Origin: Lepraria neglecta
Lineage: Eukaryota > Ascomycota > Lecanoromycetes > Lecanorales > Stereocaulaceae
Length of the DNA stretch: 64,000 bases
Assembly (NCBI GenBank): GCA_033220425.1
Contig: CM065649.1
Location: forward strand, 1 to 64,000
Reading direction: 5' to 3'
In this document: positions 35,200 through 47,469 of the stretch, piece by piece
How the letters are laid out: every line of letters begins with the position of its first letter
Position numbering within the stretch: the first letter of the stretch is position 1
Translations under genes and position numbers: made by a program
The notes under the pieces: generated by a model
Seen by the model: only the letters and a program-made list of their open reading frames with translations
Database searches by the model: none
What the model was told of the DNA's origin: nothing

Positions 35200-38100
35200 T
35201 TAATAGATAGCGGACCGTAGCGATAATAGATAGCGGAGCTACAGGAAATTTTATCTTAAGGAACTTAGTAGACTTAAGCAGCCTACTAACCCGAAAGAAA
35301 AAATTATCCTACGAACTTCGCCTGGCTAACAGGTTAGTATTCTTAACAGGAAAAGTAGAGGAGGAAACTTACTCCCTACTAGTAATAATTCAGTAATACT
35401 ATAAGGAGATTATATTCGATATAGTTAGGATAGCTACTTATAATATTATTTTAGGAATACCTTAGTTAAATAAATATAACCTAGAAATTAACTGGAAGAT
35501 AAAAGTACTTAAATTCGGACGATCTAGAGATATCACTAGTATTAGACCTATTAGTTAATAGTAGACGATAATAGATAAGAGAAAGAACCGAAGACCGGTC
35601 GAAGTATATATTACTTTATTCTTAAATAGTAAGAGCGACTTCTAAGAGAGAAGGCTTAACTCCTTAGTTACTAGTAAAGGTTAGTAGGATACTAAAGAGA
35701 GAGCTATTAAAGGAAAAGACGAACCTTCTATAATCCCTCGGGAATATAAATAGTAGGTATACCTATTCAAGGAAGAGACGAGCGCAAAAGTATTACCTAA
35801 GTACTAACTATAGGATTATAAGATCGAACTCGAACCTAGTAAGGCGCTAATATTTAGACCTATCTATATATTATCGGAAAAGGAACTTACTATACTTCGC
35901 GGGTATATTAATAAGAACCTTAAGAAAGGATTTATTCAGGAATCTAAATTACTAGTAGGTTATCTAATCCTCTTCGCGCTAAAGAAGGACGGAAGTCTAA
36001 GGCTATATATCAACTATTAAAAGTTGAACGATATTACTATCAAGAATCGTTACCCTTTACTAAATATCAGTGAGCTATAGGATCGGCTCGGTAAGGTAAA
36101 GATATTTACGAAACTAGATCTTAGGGGTATATATAATCTAATCTGGATAAAAGAAGGCGAAGAATGGAAAACTACCTTCCGGACCAGATATAGCTACTAC
36201 GAGTACCTAGTAATACTGTTTAGACTTACTAACGCACTAGTAACCTGCTAAGTACTTATTAATAACGTTGTACAAGTATACTTAGATCGAATAGCGATAG
36301 TATACCTTAATAATATCTTGATCTACTCTAAGAAAAAGGAAGAATATATTAAGTATATATAGGATATTATCGAATACCTGTCGTAAGCGGGACTTCTCCT
36401 TAAACCAGAAAAGTGCGAGTTTTATAGGGACTCTATTAAGTTCCTAGGATTTATAGTTAGTATAAAAGGTATTAGTATAAGCCTAGAAAAGATTAAAGCT
36501 ATAGCGGAATAGCCTATACTATAGGACGTCAAAGTAGTATAAAGTTTCTTAGGATTCGCTAACTTTAATAGGAAGTTTATCGAGGGCTACTTAAAGAAAG
36601 TACTTCTACTTATAGATATTATAAAGAAGGATATCGGATTTATATAGGGATATAAATAATAGATATCGTTTAATATATTGAAAACAGTATATATAGATCT
36701 ACTAGTACTCTATACCTTTCAAGCTAATAAACCGGCTTATATCGAAATAGATACCTCGGATCTTATAATTAGAGTATACCTTTATTAAATGAAGGACTAA
36801 AAGTAGTACCTAGTTACCTACTTTTTATAAAAGATATTAGTAGTAGAATAAAACTATAATATATACGATAAAGAACTACTTACCGTAGTATATATACTTT
36901 AAAATTAGAGAGTATACGTAGAAAGCTACTCGGACTTAACTATCTTTATAGATTATAAGAATCTTTTTAATTTTATAATAATAAAAGAGTTAAATAGAAG
37001 ATAAGTTAGATAGTTAGAACTACTCGGATAATATAAGTTCAAAATAACCTATACCCTAGGAAAGGATAATAGTCGAGTAGATACGCTTAGTAGGTAATCG
37101 GACTATATAGAAGAAAAGAATATTATAGAACGACTAATCCTAAAACGAGAAGCCGATAGATTATTAGTACTATATCAGGTATTAGTAATAACCCTTCGTA
37201 TATTAGGACCTAATACGACTAATAGGATTGTAAAGGCCTATAATAACGATATATTCGTAATAAAGCTACGACAGGATTAACCGGATTTAGTATTGCTTAA
37301 ATATCAGGATAAAACTTACTTGCCTGATATATACGTTAAAGAAGTGATTAGGGATTATTACGATAACCCTTTATAAGGTTACTCTAGAGTATCTAAGATA
37401 ATAGAACTCCTAGGAAGAGGATACGTAGCGCCGAGACTTCGGATATACGTCGAATAATATATTAAAGAATATATCTAATACTAGTAGAATAAGTCTATAC
37501 GATATGTAAAGTACGGGCAAATTCAGTTTATACCTATACCGGAATTACTATAGGATAATATTATAATAGACTTTATAGTTAAACTACTACCTTTAAAGGA
37601 TCTAGCTATATAGGATATCTTCGATTCAATTATAGTTATTATAGATAAACTAATAAAGTATATAATTATAATACTATTCAAGGAGACGTATAAGGTAGAT
37701 TAATTAGCCTTTATACTACTAGATAAACTAATAAGAGATTATAGTATACCTAGGTTAATAATATCCGATAGAGATAAGTTATTTACTTCTAACTACTAGA
37801 AAACGCTGATTAGAGCGATTAGAACTAAACTTTAGATATTAATAGTATACTATCTATAAACTAATAGATAAATAGAACGTATAAACTAAATGATAGAAGT
37901 ATACCTAAGATACTATATGAACCTAAAATAAGATAACTAGGTATTACTACTTCCGATAGTATAACTAGTGTATAATAATAAAAGGTTAGATATAATAGGT
38001 CTAATACTATTCTTTACTAACTATAGAAAGAATATAAATATATTTCTATAACCTAGAGAAGGACCTAATATAGAAAAAGCCTTAGTTAAGATAGAAGAGC

Positions 38101-38600
38101 TGAAAAATTTATATAAGGATATATAAAAGATAATTAAGAGCTTAAATAATAAGTTAAAGGGGTAGGTTAATAGTAAAAAGAAGAATATTCCTTAGCTTAA
38201 AGAGGGGGATAAAGTATACCTCCTAATAAAAAATATAAAGATAACGAGACTAAGTAAGAAACTAGATTATATTAAGGTTGGACTATTCTTAATTAAGAAG
38301 GTAAAGGGGGCCGTTAACTATAAACTCGAGCTTCTACCTGACGCTAAAGTATATCCGGTATTCTATATCTTACTTCTAGAGCCAGCGAACTCTAATATAC
38401 TACTCTAAGAAATATTTTACTATAATATTAAGGAAGAAATAGAGTATAAGGTCGAGAGGATCCTAGATAGAAGAAATTAGTTCTATCTAGTTAAATAGAA
38501 AGGGTACGACGAAACGGAAAGTACCTAGGAACCTCTTAGGAACCTTGCGGGGAATTACAGGGAATATCTATAAGAGTTTTATCAGAGATAAGAGAAGACC
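35200..38600 (+). pseudogene. Decayed pol of F
   Basis: Protease (Asp-Ser-Gly-Ala-Thr-Gly, about 35228-35250), RT (about 35870-36400, with YLNN in place of YLDD at about 36301-36312), RNase H (about 36740-37110), integrase (about 37330-38100) and chromodomain (about 38420-38600), all interrupted by TAG/TAA. Confidence 0.88.
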
Positions 38601-38609
38601 AGTCGAAGC

Positions 38610-39063
38610 TCTCAGGGCCCTCTAGGCCGGGGGGAGGTCGAACTACTCAGAGCCGATATTAAATATTAGACTATTAGAAGTATTAAAAGGAAGGTCCTTA
38701 TCCTTCTCCAGTTCCTTAATATTCTATAACTCGCGCTCGACTAACTTTTTCTCTTTATCCTAGACTTGATTAAATTATAATTAAAGGCGTATAAGTTTCG
38801 CCTGCGTTTCTTTTATTTCTAACTATATATTATTATATACTTTCTTAATACGACGTATCTCGTTAACGGATATAACTAGGTTATACTTCTTACCTGCGGT
38901 AATATAGTTAGAATAACGGTCTAAGCGAATACCTACTAAGTATTACTTATTACCCTTTATATAGAGAGTATAAGGACGTATTACGAATCTAGATAGTTTA
39001 CCGGAGAGCTCTTTTCGGCGAATAAAGGGATCTTTAGAATAGATATTTCGATAAGGAGGTATA
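38610..39063 (-). pseudogene. Antisense Zn2Cys6/coiled-coil ORF of F
   Basis: Same position and frame as in A1. The start Met reads ATA. The cluster reads RPYTLYIKGNK then RYSNYITAGKKYNLV: all six Cys are lost, but their spacing and the flanking residues are kept. The helix and the SEQFDLP-like tail remain. This is the most damaged copy. Confidence 0.6.
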
Positions 39064-39110
39064 AAGGATAGATAGTTTCTCAGGACGAGAAATCTAGAGG
39101 AGGGGGCTAG

Positions 39111-39522
39111 TATTAGAACCGTAGGTTCTAACAGGACTATCCTGTAGGACAAGGTACTATAGATAGGACTAGCAGCTAAAGCGATAAGCGTAACGAGCGC
39201 TATATACTTATAGCGCTCAAGAATAATAAGCGTAATAAGCGCCGTGCGCTCATAACGCTTATGAAACGCTTGGCAGGATTTCTTATATCTATATATACGG
39301 GACTTTGTCCACTATTTGGAACAGTATATTCAACTTAGTTAATCTTCCTAGTACTCCTTGTACTATACTTTACTAGTTATTAATATAGAACGTATTAATT
39401 ACCTACCGCTACGAAGACTACCATTCTACCTGAGTAACTCCTCTCCTACAGAAGTATAAGACACACAAGACCTATACGCGGCTATCGCACCATTAGGTAT
39501 ACAACCGCCGTAGGTCGTAACA
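39111..39522 (+). repeat. 3' LTR of F
   Basis: 412 bp, TATTAGAACCG (TG to TA) to intact GTAACA, followed by CCGGC. A purine-rich tract (GAAATCTAGAGGAGGGGGCTAG) lies immediately upstream and serves as polypurine tract. Confidence 0.92.
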
Positions 39523-42500
39523 CCGGCCTCGCCCTATAGGCGTTGTATACCTACTATTATACGTTCCAATTATAGGTTATAAAATACTACAAGGCCCCTA
39601 TAGCCTATATCTATATGCGTTGATCTGACGCCTGTTAAGTAGGCCTTGACTATCTTTACCTTGACCCGTTTCGTACTAAGATCTACTATCTAGCTAGCTA
39701 ATAAGTTTACTGTCGCTGGGAAGGGAGGTATACTCCCCCTGAGTATATAATAGGTAATATATGACTGCGTTAGTATAGTATACGTTTTTCGGGTTTTTAT
39801 TGCTAACCCCTACTATAGGAGTCGAGCGGCTTCTCGTGGCAGTACAGTCTAACTATACTACGATTATAGTAGGTCCCGCCCTGACTCGGCGGGGATATAG
39901 CTAGGTGACCTAGCTGAGGGTATCTATTAGCGATTTTTCGATATCGGAATCGCGAGAGGTTATTAGCCAGTTGGTTAGCTCCTGTTAGGATCTATTCCGG
40001 AACTAAATAGATGTTATATCTAGCTATAAGTATAGCTATATCCCTTAGTGGGGCCATGGCTGGTCTACGGATCGAGGATTTATATAGCCTATAGATACAG
40101 GTATTATTGTCGCAATAAAGGGTTAATTTTAATCCCCGGAGTTGTTCTAACTATAGCTATATCGCGTGAAGAATAGCCTTCATTTCTTTGAATTATATAT
40201 CTTTATAACGATAGCGTGTAGCGACCGGTATACTAAAGATATCCTGGACCGAGTATAAATAGGCTAGGTGATTAAGAATGTAGCCCCCTATACTAAGCCT
40301 CCTAGAGGCGTTAGTCTATATATGCTATAATAGTCGACTAACGATATAACGTAGTAGTTTAAGGCCATTCCAGTCCTTTAGGAAGGTATACTACTATCGT
40401 AGATTAGCCCTTATAGCTACGGTAATATATAGGATAGCTATTAGCCTCCGAATTGCGTTAAAAAGTCGCCTTAAGAAGGCCCTTCCTAGAACTATAATTT
40501 TGGTAGTAAATAATAGAAAACCGACTGCTGACTCAAGTTCTAAATATAGGATTATAGGCCTTTTAAGGAGGCCTTATACTATATTTCTTGCCCTATCTAG
40601 CTTATCTAGAGGGAGTTATACCTGTATAAGGATACTATCGAATTCAATTCCTATAAAGTCGGCTTTTATACCTCTTGTATCCTTCGAATAGTTAACTAAC
40701 AGGCCTAATTCGTTATATACTTGATCGAATTAATGGCTGTATACGATAGCGTTAGCTTATGGTACTAGAATAGCGAAGAAATCGTCCAAGTAGTATAATA
40801 CTATAGCCTATAGTAATACTGCGGTTATAATCTAGTTAACCGCCTTTATAAATAGGTTAAAGAGGAACGGTACTATATATAAACTAAAGGGTAGATAGCG
40901 TTCTTTCTAGTAGAAACCATTATAGTAGAAACCTAGTAGCTACTAGTCTAAAGTAGCTACTAGAATATAACGAAAGGCGTCTTTCAGGTCTCGCTTAACG
41001 AATTAAGCCCCTAGACCTTATTATAGCAGTGTATCTACGGTGTTATCGTATGTTATATACTCTAAGGTACCCTAATTATAAGGTATACTATTATTAACTA
41101 AGCTGCCGTATAGAAACGAGAGGTTATAAATACGTCTCTAGCCCCTATTGTACTTCGGGACTAAGCCTAGCGGCGAACAGACGTACCGGGGCTCCGTCTA
41201 ATAGTCTACTAGAGTTAACTAGTTATACTAAAGCTGTTTTTAAAGGTCCGCAGTTAATATATCTAGTGCTGTATATACTAATTAGTAGTTTTAACTGAGG
41301 TATTAGATATCTATACCTCTATACCCGATTTTTGCCCCCTTCCGAAGAATAGCCGCTAGGGTCTTGGCGAAGGTTTGATCGGGGTGATTCTTTAACTATT
41401 TGTACTAACTATTAACGCGTAACGGGCCCTAATAGGGTAGATCTAGATCGAATAGATCGACGAGTGAGTATAGAAAACCTTCTACTACGTATAGTAGCGA
41501 TATAGGTACCTACGGGTACTCTAGGAGTTATTCCGACTTAGAAATTCGATTTACTAGTAGTATTAAGTTAGCGTTATTCGAGGCCGAGTTAGCCCTTGAG
41601 TATATATTCGCTAGGTAATTCTACTAATATATAGAATAGATATAAAGATACCTGCAGCGGTTACGTAGATAGTGGCCGCTATTAAATAATCTATACGTAA
41701 ATAGGCCTGAAGAGGAGGATTTTAAGGTACTACCACCTATATATAACCTAGTATCGCCCTATATAGATATCCTTCGGACCAAGAGGTCTAAGCAGCGTCT
41801 ATCGTCGATCGACCAGGCTACTAGATTATCCTAGCTACTCAGGATGCGTATAGTAACGAATACGTGATAGTATACGCGGATAGAGTTAAATTTATAGTAT
41901 ATATATAGCTCCGCAAGGCGAAGGCGGTAGTCCGAAAGGGCTATCTATAACTATATATTTACTATAGGGTACGTATAGTAATAAACGGCCTGGCTATATA
42001 CCTCGAAATACTATAGGAGGTATACTAACCTATTAGTCTCCTAGATAGTATCGCTATCTATACGATTAATATAGTTATAGGCTAGCTTTATAAGGTATTC
42101 CGTTTTAAATATTCTAAAGAAGATTTACTTAAAATACTTAATATTAATAGTATAATAGCGCTTATAAAGACTAAGAAAGGGTTTCTTACCTTCGGTATAC
42201 CTAAAAGAGACTATTAGGCTATCCCCCTCCTCCGAGTCTATACTAGAAATAGATAAGTAGTAATAACGATAACGGTAACGGCGACTATATAACTTATAGA
42301 CTTAATAGTAATCCTAGTAATCGCGCTGGTCCTTTAGCGCCGCTAGGCGGTATTCTAACTCGCAAAATTAATTATAGTAACTAGGAGGAGGTATTTCGTT
42401 GATAAGGCTTAGGCTAATAGTTCCCGAAGAGGTAGTAGATACCTGTAATTCGGGGGGGGTATAGTATCCCTCCGAGTGGCTGTTTTGGCTTGTTTACGGT

Positions 42501-42874
42501 TCTTAGAGGAGGTCTTAGGGGCCGTCTTAGAGGCTTTCTTGGAGGCTTTCTTAGAGGTAGCTAATTTACGTATAGCGACGGCTATAACTAGGTAATACTA
42601 AGGTGTTTATACTTAGAAAGAGGGGGGAAGAATATAAGTATAGATAGGATAAAAGGATAGATGAACTAATATATATATAGGCTTAATTACTGTGAAAAGA
42701 ACTACTATAGCTCTAAAAGAGATAAACTTAACTGAAGAGCTAACTACTGGTGGGATACTTATATAAATAGTGCTCTCAGGAAGCACGGATCTCTCGCTAT
42801 AGCCTATAGTCATGGCGTATGGCTAAAACCGTATCTGATCATGAGACACACTAACCTATAGTCCTACTATAGCG

Positions 42875-43491
42875 AATACTAGATTATATAAAGACTAACG
42901 CTGAGGACGCTAGCTAGCGGATAGCTAAGTAGGCAAATAAGAGAAGGAAGGATATAAGCTACAAACCTAGCGACCTTGTGTTCCTATTAAGCAAGACTAT
43001 TAGAACGGTAAGGCCGTTAAGAAAGCTGGATAACAAGATACTAGGACCCTTCCCTATAGTTAAACAAGTAGGCTATTCCTATAGGCTGCGATTGGCGCCG
43101 ACGATAAAGATCTATAACGTTTTCTATCCGAGCCTCTTGCGGAAGGCTTCCTAGGATCTATTACTTGGTTAAAAGACGGGCGCACCTAGACCAGTTATAG
43201 TAGATGGAACGGAGTAATATAAGGTAGATAATATCCTCGACGCTAAGATGGACTATAGGCGATTGAAATACCGTATTAAATGGCGAGGCTATAAAGATAG
43301 GGATCTGGACTGGTATAACGCGGATGATAGCGAATTCGATATAGCGGCCGAGGTAGTCGCTGAATTCTATAGGAAATACCTATAGAAGTCTAAACCCGCT
43401 ACCCTCCGCCGCCTCCGATCTAATAAGAACCCTATATAAGGAAACTACTCCATTGCTAGCGCCGTGAGCGTCGCTTGATAGAGGGGGGTGA
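42875..43491 (+). pseudogene. Element C: integrase C-terminus, chromodomain and polypurine tract
   Basis: Continuation of the C pol after D1. The chromodomain at about 43217-43385 reads ILDAKMDYRRLKYRIKWRGY, then LDWYNADD and EFYRKYL, a typical chromovirus C-terminal chromodomain. The polypurine tract GAGGGGGGTGA at 43481-43491 abuts the 3' LTR. This stretch is less damaged than the D1 insert. Confidence 0.88.
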
Positions 43492-43725
43492 TATTGCGGG
43501 CGCGTATATATAGTAGCTACTGTCGCATCGCAAGCCTTAATCGTTATATATATAGTAGGCCTCAATAGTACTTCTTAGTACGACTGCGTACGTCTCAGCC
43601 CGCGTAGTGGCTTGGTACTAGAAGCAACACCAAATATCGTGTATATATGCTCCTTCTTCTCCTTTAGCTTAGTTATCTTAGTCAATCAATACCTATATAA
43701 TTCGCTCTATACTAGCCACCTGACA
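43492..43725 (+). repeat. 3' LTR of C
   Basis: 234 bp, TATTGCGGGCG (TG to TA) to CACCTGACA, followed by TSD AGCTA. Confidence 0.95.
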
Positions 43726-43730
43726 AGCTA

Positions 43731-45237
43731 TCCTAGGTATTACTTTACTTGAAGTTCCAAGGAGACTTTATATCTATATAATAATATCCTACCTTCGCTA
43801 TTACTTACTTACGTAGAAGAGCCTAAAAGTAGGTTAATCCGTTCCTAAAGAAGTATATAGAAGATAACGACGAAGACGGCGAAATCGAATAATAGATAGA
43901 GAGTATAGCTATATTTAGACTCGAAATCCGCCGTATATTCGATCTATTAAATGAAGTTAATATAGCAATATAAACTATCTAGTATATAACCTAGAAGAAA
44001 TCTATATTAGAGTACTCGACTTAATTTTAGTAATATATAGCAAAGACTAACTAGGACGATAATATATTAATAACTATATACCGGAGAGGTCTTAAGGATA
44101 ATATTAAAGACGAGCTTATAAGGTTAAGGATTATTATTAATACCCTTAATAAACTAATCGAAGAAGCGATCGAAATTAATAATAAGCTATTTGAAAGGAC
44201 TATAGAGAAGAGGTATAATAGAGGAGTCGGCGGAATAGAACGCTTAAGCTTTTTCGCTAAATCAAGGAGCTATTACCTAGGACACAAAGAACGCGACCCC
44301 TATAGGTATATACCTATAGAACTAGACTTCACGGAGAAGAAAGGCAAATAGACCTTTAGGGGGCTCGCTAGGGGTAAGAAGTAGTAAGGGGGTAATAAGA
44401 AAATACTAAAGTATTATAGCTATAGTAAACCGGGCTACTTCGCCAGAGACTACAAGTCGAAAAATATAGTATATCGACCGTAGCTAAATATACTAGAGAA
44501 AGTATATACCTAGGACGATATAGACGGTATACCTAAGGAGATTCTACTAGTATAGGATAAAGTCGAAGAAGATATTAGTTCCTAGTATAATAGGATAATA
44601 TAAGAAGAACTCGATAAAGAATCCGAAAACGGCGATAACGACTTTACAAGGAAGTTTAACGCGTATATTAGGGAACAATATAGGAATAACCTAAATACTA
44701 AAGACGGTAGTAAGGCTTAAGAAGAAAAGTCTAAGTAGGATTAGGAAGAAAGCGAAATAGATCTAGAGTAGGAAGAAGCCCTTAGCACGTTAGAAGCTAA
44801 GTAGGAAGAAATACGACTACCAAGAAGGATAATACCTGAAACTACTACGTCTAAAGAAGAAGAAGAAAGCTCTAAGGAATATATATAGCTAGACTATCGG
44901 ATAGATCGGAATTACTAAGGTCACAAGAGCATACTATAGGAAGAATGTGTATCGCTTTACTACGTATAGTATAGTACGCCGAGGAATATAGCCAAGGGGC
45001 TAGTAAGAACACTACTCTGCGGATATAGCTATTACTACGAATATAAGGAAAACGGATATCTATAGCACCTCGCGACGAAAAGAATATACTAATACTTCCT
45101 AGGACGCGATAAGGAATGGTCAAAGAGAGTCATTTACGAATTAAATAATGACCTAAGCGCTAGAGAATACTATTTGATAGAATGGTACGCCTGTCTACAC
45201 GATAACTACGAGAAGTATATATAGTCGAAGTCAAAGG
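43731..45237 (+). pseudogene. Decayed gag of B2
   Basis: Continues the B2 leader from 27642. The capsid-like part (about 43790-44250) matches B1 and A1. The zinc knuckle at about 44411-44450 reads YYSYSKPGYFARDY. It is followed by a strongly acidic region up to the E insertion at 45238. Confidence 0.78.
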
Positions 45238-45647
45238 TATTAGAACTAGAAGGTTCTGATAGGACTATCGCGAAGGACTCATGACTTCGGATAGGACAGG
45301 CAGGTGAAGCGATGATCGCAATGATCGCAGTGCGAGTAATACTATTAAGAATGATAATTACAATAATCGCAGTGCGAGCAAAGCTATTAGGAAGCTTGGC
45401 GGGGTTTCCTATATCTATATATATAGGGCTTTGCCTATTATTTGGAATAGTATATTCAACTTAGTTAATCTTCCTGGTACTCCTTGCACTATACTTTACT
45501 AGTTATTAATATAGAACGTATTAACTACCTACTACAACGAAGACTACTATTCTACCTGAGTAACTCCTCTCCTACAGAAGTATAAGACACACGAATCTAT
45601 ATATAGCTATCGCACCATTAGGTATATAACTACCGTAGGTCGTAATA
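45238..45647 (+). repeat. 5' LTR of E
   Basis: 410 bp, TATTAGAACTAG to GTAATA, both termini RIP-altered. U3 has the GATCGC-type units like A1. Confidence 0.92.
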
Positions 45648-45659
45648 CTTTGAATACCC

Positions 45660-46115
45660 TAAGGGATAAGTTCTTTAACAACTTCAGGTAGAAACCCTAC
45701 CCTAAGTACCTTAATAGTTACTAGCTAGAGATACTATACTATAGACGAAGGATCTGGAAAAAGGATTAAGGTTATAGTACTAGACCTATACTACGGAGAC
45801 AGGGACAAGCTTGAGCCATAGCTTACGCAAGTATAACTATACCTACTATTCCAGGGAGACTTGCTCCCAGTAACTAGATATACTATCTTCGCTATATTAT
45901 ACCTATAAGGATAGGCCTAGAAGTAGGTCTAACCTTTCCTAAAGAAGTATATAGAAGACGATGACGAGGATAGCAATATTAAATCTTAGATAGAAAGTAT
46001 ACCAAAGTTTATAGTCGAAATCCGCCGTATATTCGGACCTTCCAATAAGGTAAACGTAGTAATATATATTATTTAGTATATAAAGTAGAAGAAGTCAGCG
46101 TTAGAGTTTTCAACT
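45660..46115 (+). pseudogene. E gag, 5' part
   Basis: Collinear with A1 gag from the leader to the point TTTTCAACT, where D2 is inserted; the gag resumes at 50688 with TAGTTTTAAATA. Confidence 0.8.
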
Positions 46116-46294
46116 CGCTATAGTAGGACTATAGGTTAGTGTGTCTCATGATCAGATGCGGTTTCAGCTATATGCCATGACTATAGGCTATAGCGAGAGA
46201 TCCGTACTTCCTGAGAGTACTATTTATATAAGTATCCTACCAGTAGTTAGCTCTTTAGTCGAGTTCATCTCTTTTAGAGCTATAGTAGTTCTTT
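46116..46294 (+). repeat. A1 split direct repeat of D2
   Basis: 179 bp, CGCTATAGTAGGAC to GTAGTTCTTT. Repeated at 50305-50483 and, inverted, at 42696-42874 and 31961-32139. A frame stays open across it, but this appears incidental to the repeat. Confidence 0.9.
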
Positions 46295-46394
46295 TTACAG
46301 TAATTAAGCCTATATATATATTAGTCCATCTATCCTTTTATCCTATCTATACTTATATTCTTCCCCCCTCTTTCTAAGTATAAACACCTTAGTA

Positions 46395-47460
46395 TTACCT
46401 AGTTATAGCCGTCGCTATACGTAAATTAGCTACCTCTAAGAAAGCCTCCAAGAAAGCCTCTAAGACGGCCCCTAAGACCTCCTCTAAGAACCGTAAACAA
46501 GCCAAAACAGCCACTCGGAGGGATACTATACCCCCCCCGAATTATAGGTATCTACTACCTCTTCGGGAACTATTAGCCTAAGCCTCATCGACGAAATACC
46601 TCCTCCTAGTTACCGTAATTAAATTCGCGAGTTAGAATACCGCCTAGCGGCGCTAAAGGACCAGCGCGATTACTAGGATTACTATTAAGTCTATAAGTTA
46701 TATAGTCGCCGTTGCCGTTATCGTTATTACTACTTATCTATTTCTAGTATAGACTCGGAGGAGGGGGATAGCCTAATAGTCTCTTTTAGGTATACCGAAG
46801 GTAAGAAACCCTTTCTTAGTCTTTATAAGCGCTATTATACTATTAATATTAAGTATTTTAAGTAAATCTTCTTTAGAACGTTTAAAACGGAATACCTTAT
46901 AAAGCTAGCCTATAACTATACTAATCGTATAGATAGCGATACTATCTAGGAGACTAATAGGTTAGTATACCTCCTGTAGTATTTCGAGGTATATAGCCAG
47001 GCCGTTTATTACTATACGTACCCTATAGTAAATATATAGTTATAGGTAGCCCTTTCGGACTACCGCCTTCGCCTTGCGGAGCTATATATATACTATAAAT
47101 TTAACTCTATCCGCGTATACTATCACGTGTTTATTACTATACGCATCCTAAGTGGCTAGGATAATCTAGTAGCCTAGTCGATTGATAATAGATGCTACTC
47201 AGACCTCTTAGTCCAAAGGATATCTATATAGGGCGATACTAGGTTATATATAGGTGGTAGTACCTTAAAATCCTCCTCTTCAGGCCTATTTACGTATAGA
47301 TTATTTAATAGCGGCTACTATCTACGTGACCGCTGCAGGTATCTTTATATCTATTCTATATATTAGTAGAATCACCTAGCGACTACGTGCTTAAGGGCTA
47401 ACTCGGCCTCGAATAACGCTAACTTAATACTACTAGTAAATCGAATTTCTAAGTCGGAAT
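46395..47460 (+). pseudogene. Decayed Gag-like ORF of D2
   Basis: N-terminal Lys/Ala/Ser/Thr-rich stretch (about 46420-46520) followed by a region with IPPPSYR and a basic RRCRYRYYY segment. Near the C-terminus (about 47283-47397) a cysteine/histidine cluster reads LRDRCRYLYIYSIY, then QQNHLATTCLR, which with Tyr restored to His/Cys would resemble the CCCH plus CCHC fingers of Ngaro Gag proteins. Function would be RNA binding and particle formation. Confidence 0.65.
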
Positions 47461-47469
47461 AACTCCCAG

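Larger units (their letters stand above)
32982..39522 (+). mobile_element. Full-length chromovirus F (family A), nested in D1
   Basis: 6541 bp with target duplication CCGGC (32977-32981 and 39523-39527) inside the tyrosine-recombinase frame of D1. LTRs are 412 bp each. Internal order is as in A1. This is the innermost, hence youngest, insertion on this branch, yet it is more heavily RIP-mutated than A1, so mutation load does not track nesting depth. Confidence 0.95.
31758..42874 (-). mobile_element. Element D1: Ngaro/PAT-like tyrosine-recombinase retroelement
   Basis: Minus-strand copy of the element better seen at 46116-50687. From right to left: A1' repeat (42696-42874), Gag-like region (about 42600-41500), RT (about 41500-40340), RNase H (about 40330-39930), tyrosine recombinase (about 39700-39528 continuing 32981-32350), then B1' (32140-32272), A2' (31961-32139) and B2' (31758-31890). 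Removing the nested chromovirus F leaves about 4.57 kb, equal to D2. No target duplication is visible at its ends in element C. It is heavily RIP-mutated. Confidence 0.88.
27643..43725 (+). mobile_element. Element C: chromovirus with 234-bp LTRs, itself interrupted
   Basis: LTRs TGTTGCGGGCGCG...ACCTGACA, 234 bp each, with target duplication AGCTA (27638-27642 and 43726-43730) inside the leader of B2. Internal order: short Gag remnant, protease, RT, RNase H, integrase, then insertion D1 at 31758-42874, the rest of integrase, chromodomain, polypurine tract and 3' LTR. Without D1 it is about 4.97 kb. It is a different family from A and B. The 5' LTR and the first kilobase are far less mutated than the 3' half. 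Confidence 0.94.

Noticed and set aside
46141-46377. 78-codon frame in the A1 repeat of element D (also at 31935-32177 and 42613-42813)
   Set aside because: It lies in the terminal repeat, extends past the repeat edge differently in each copy and has no domain. Its recurrence is explained by the repeat itself.
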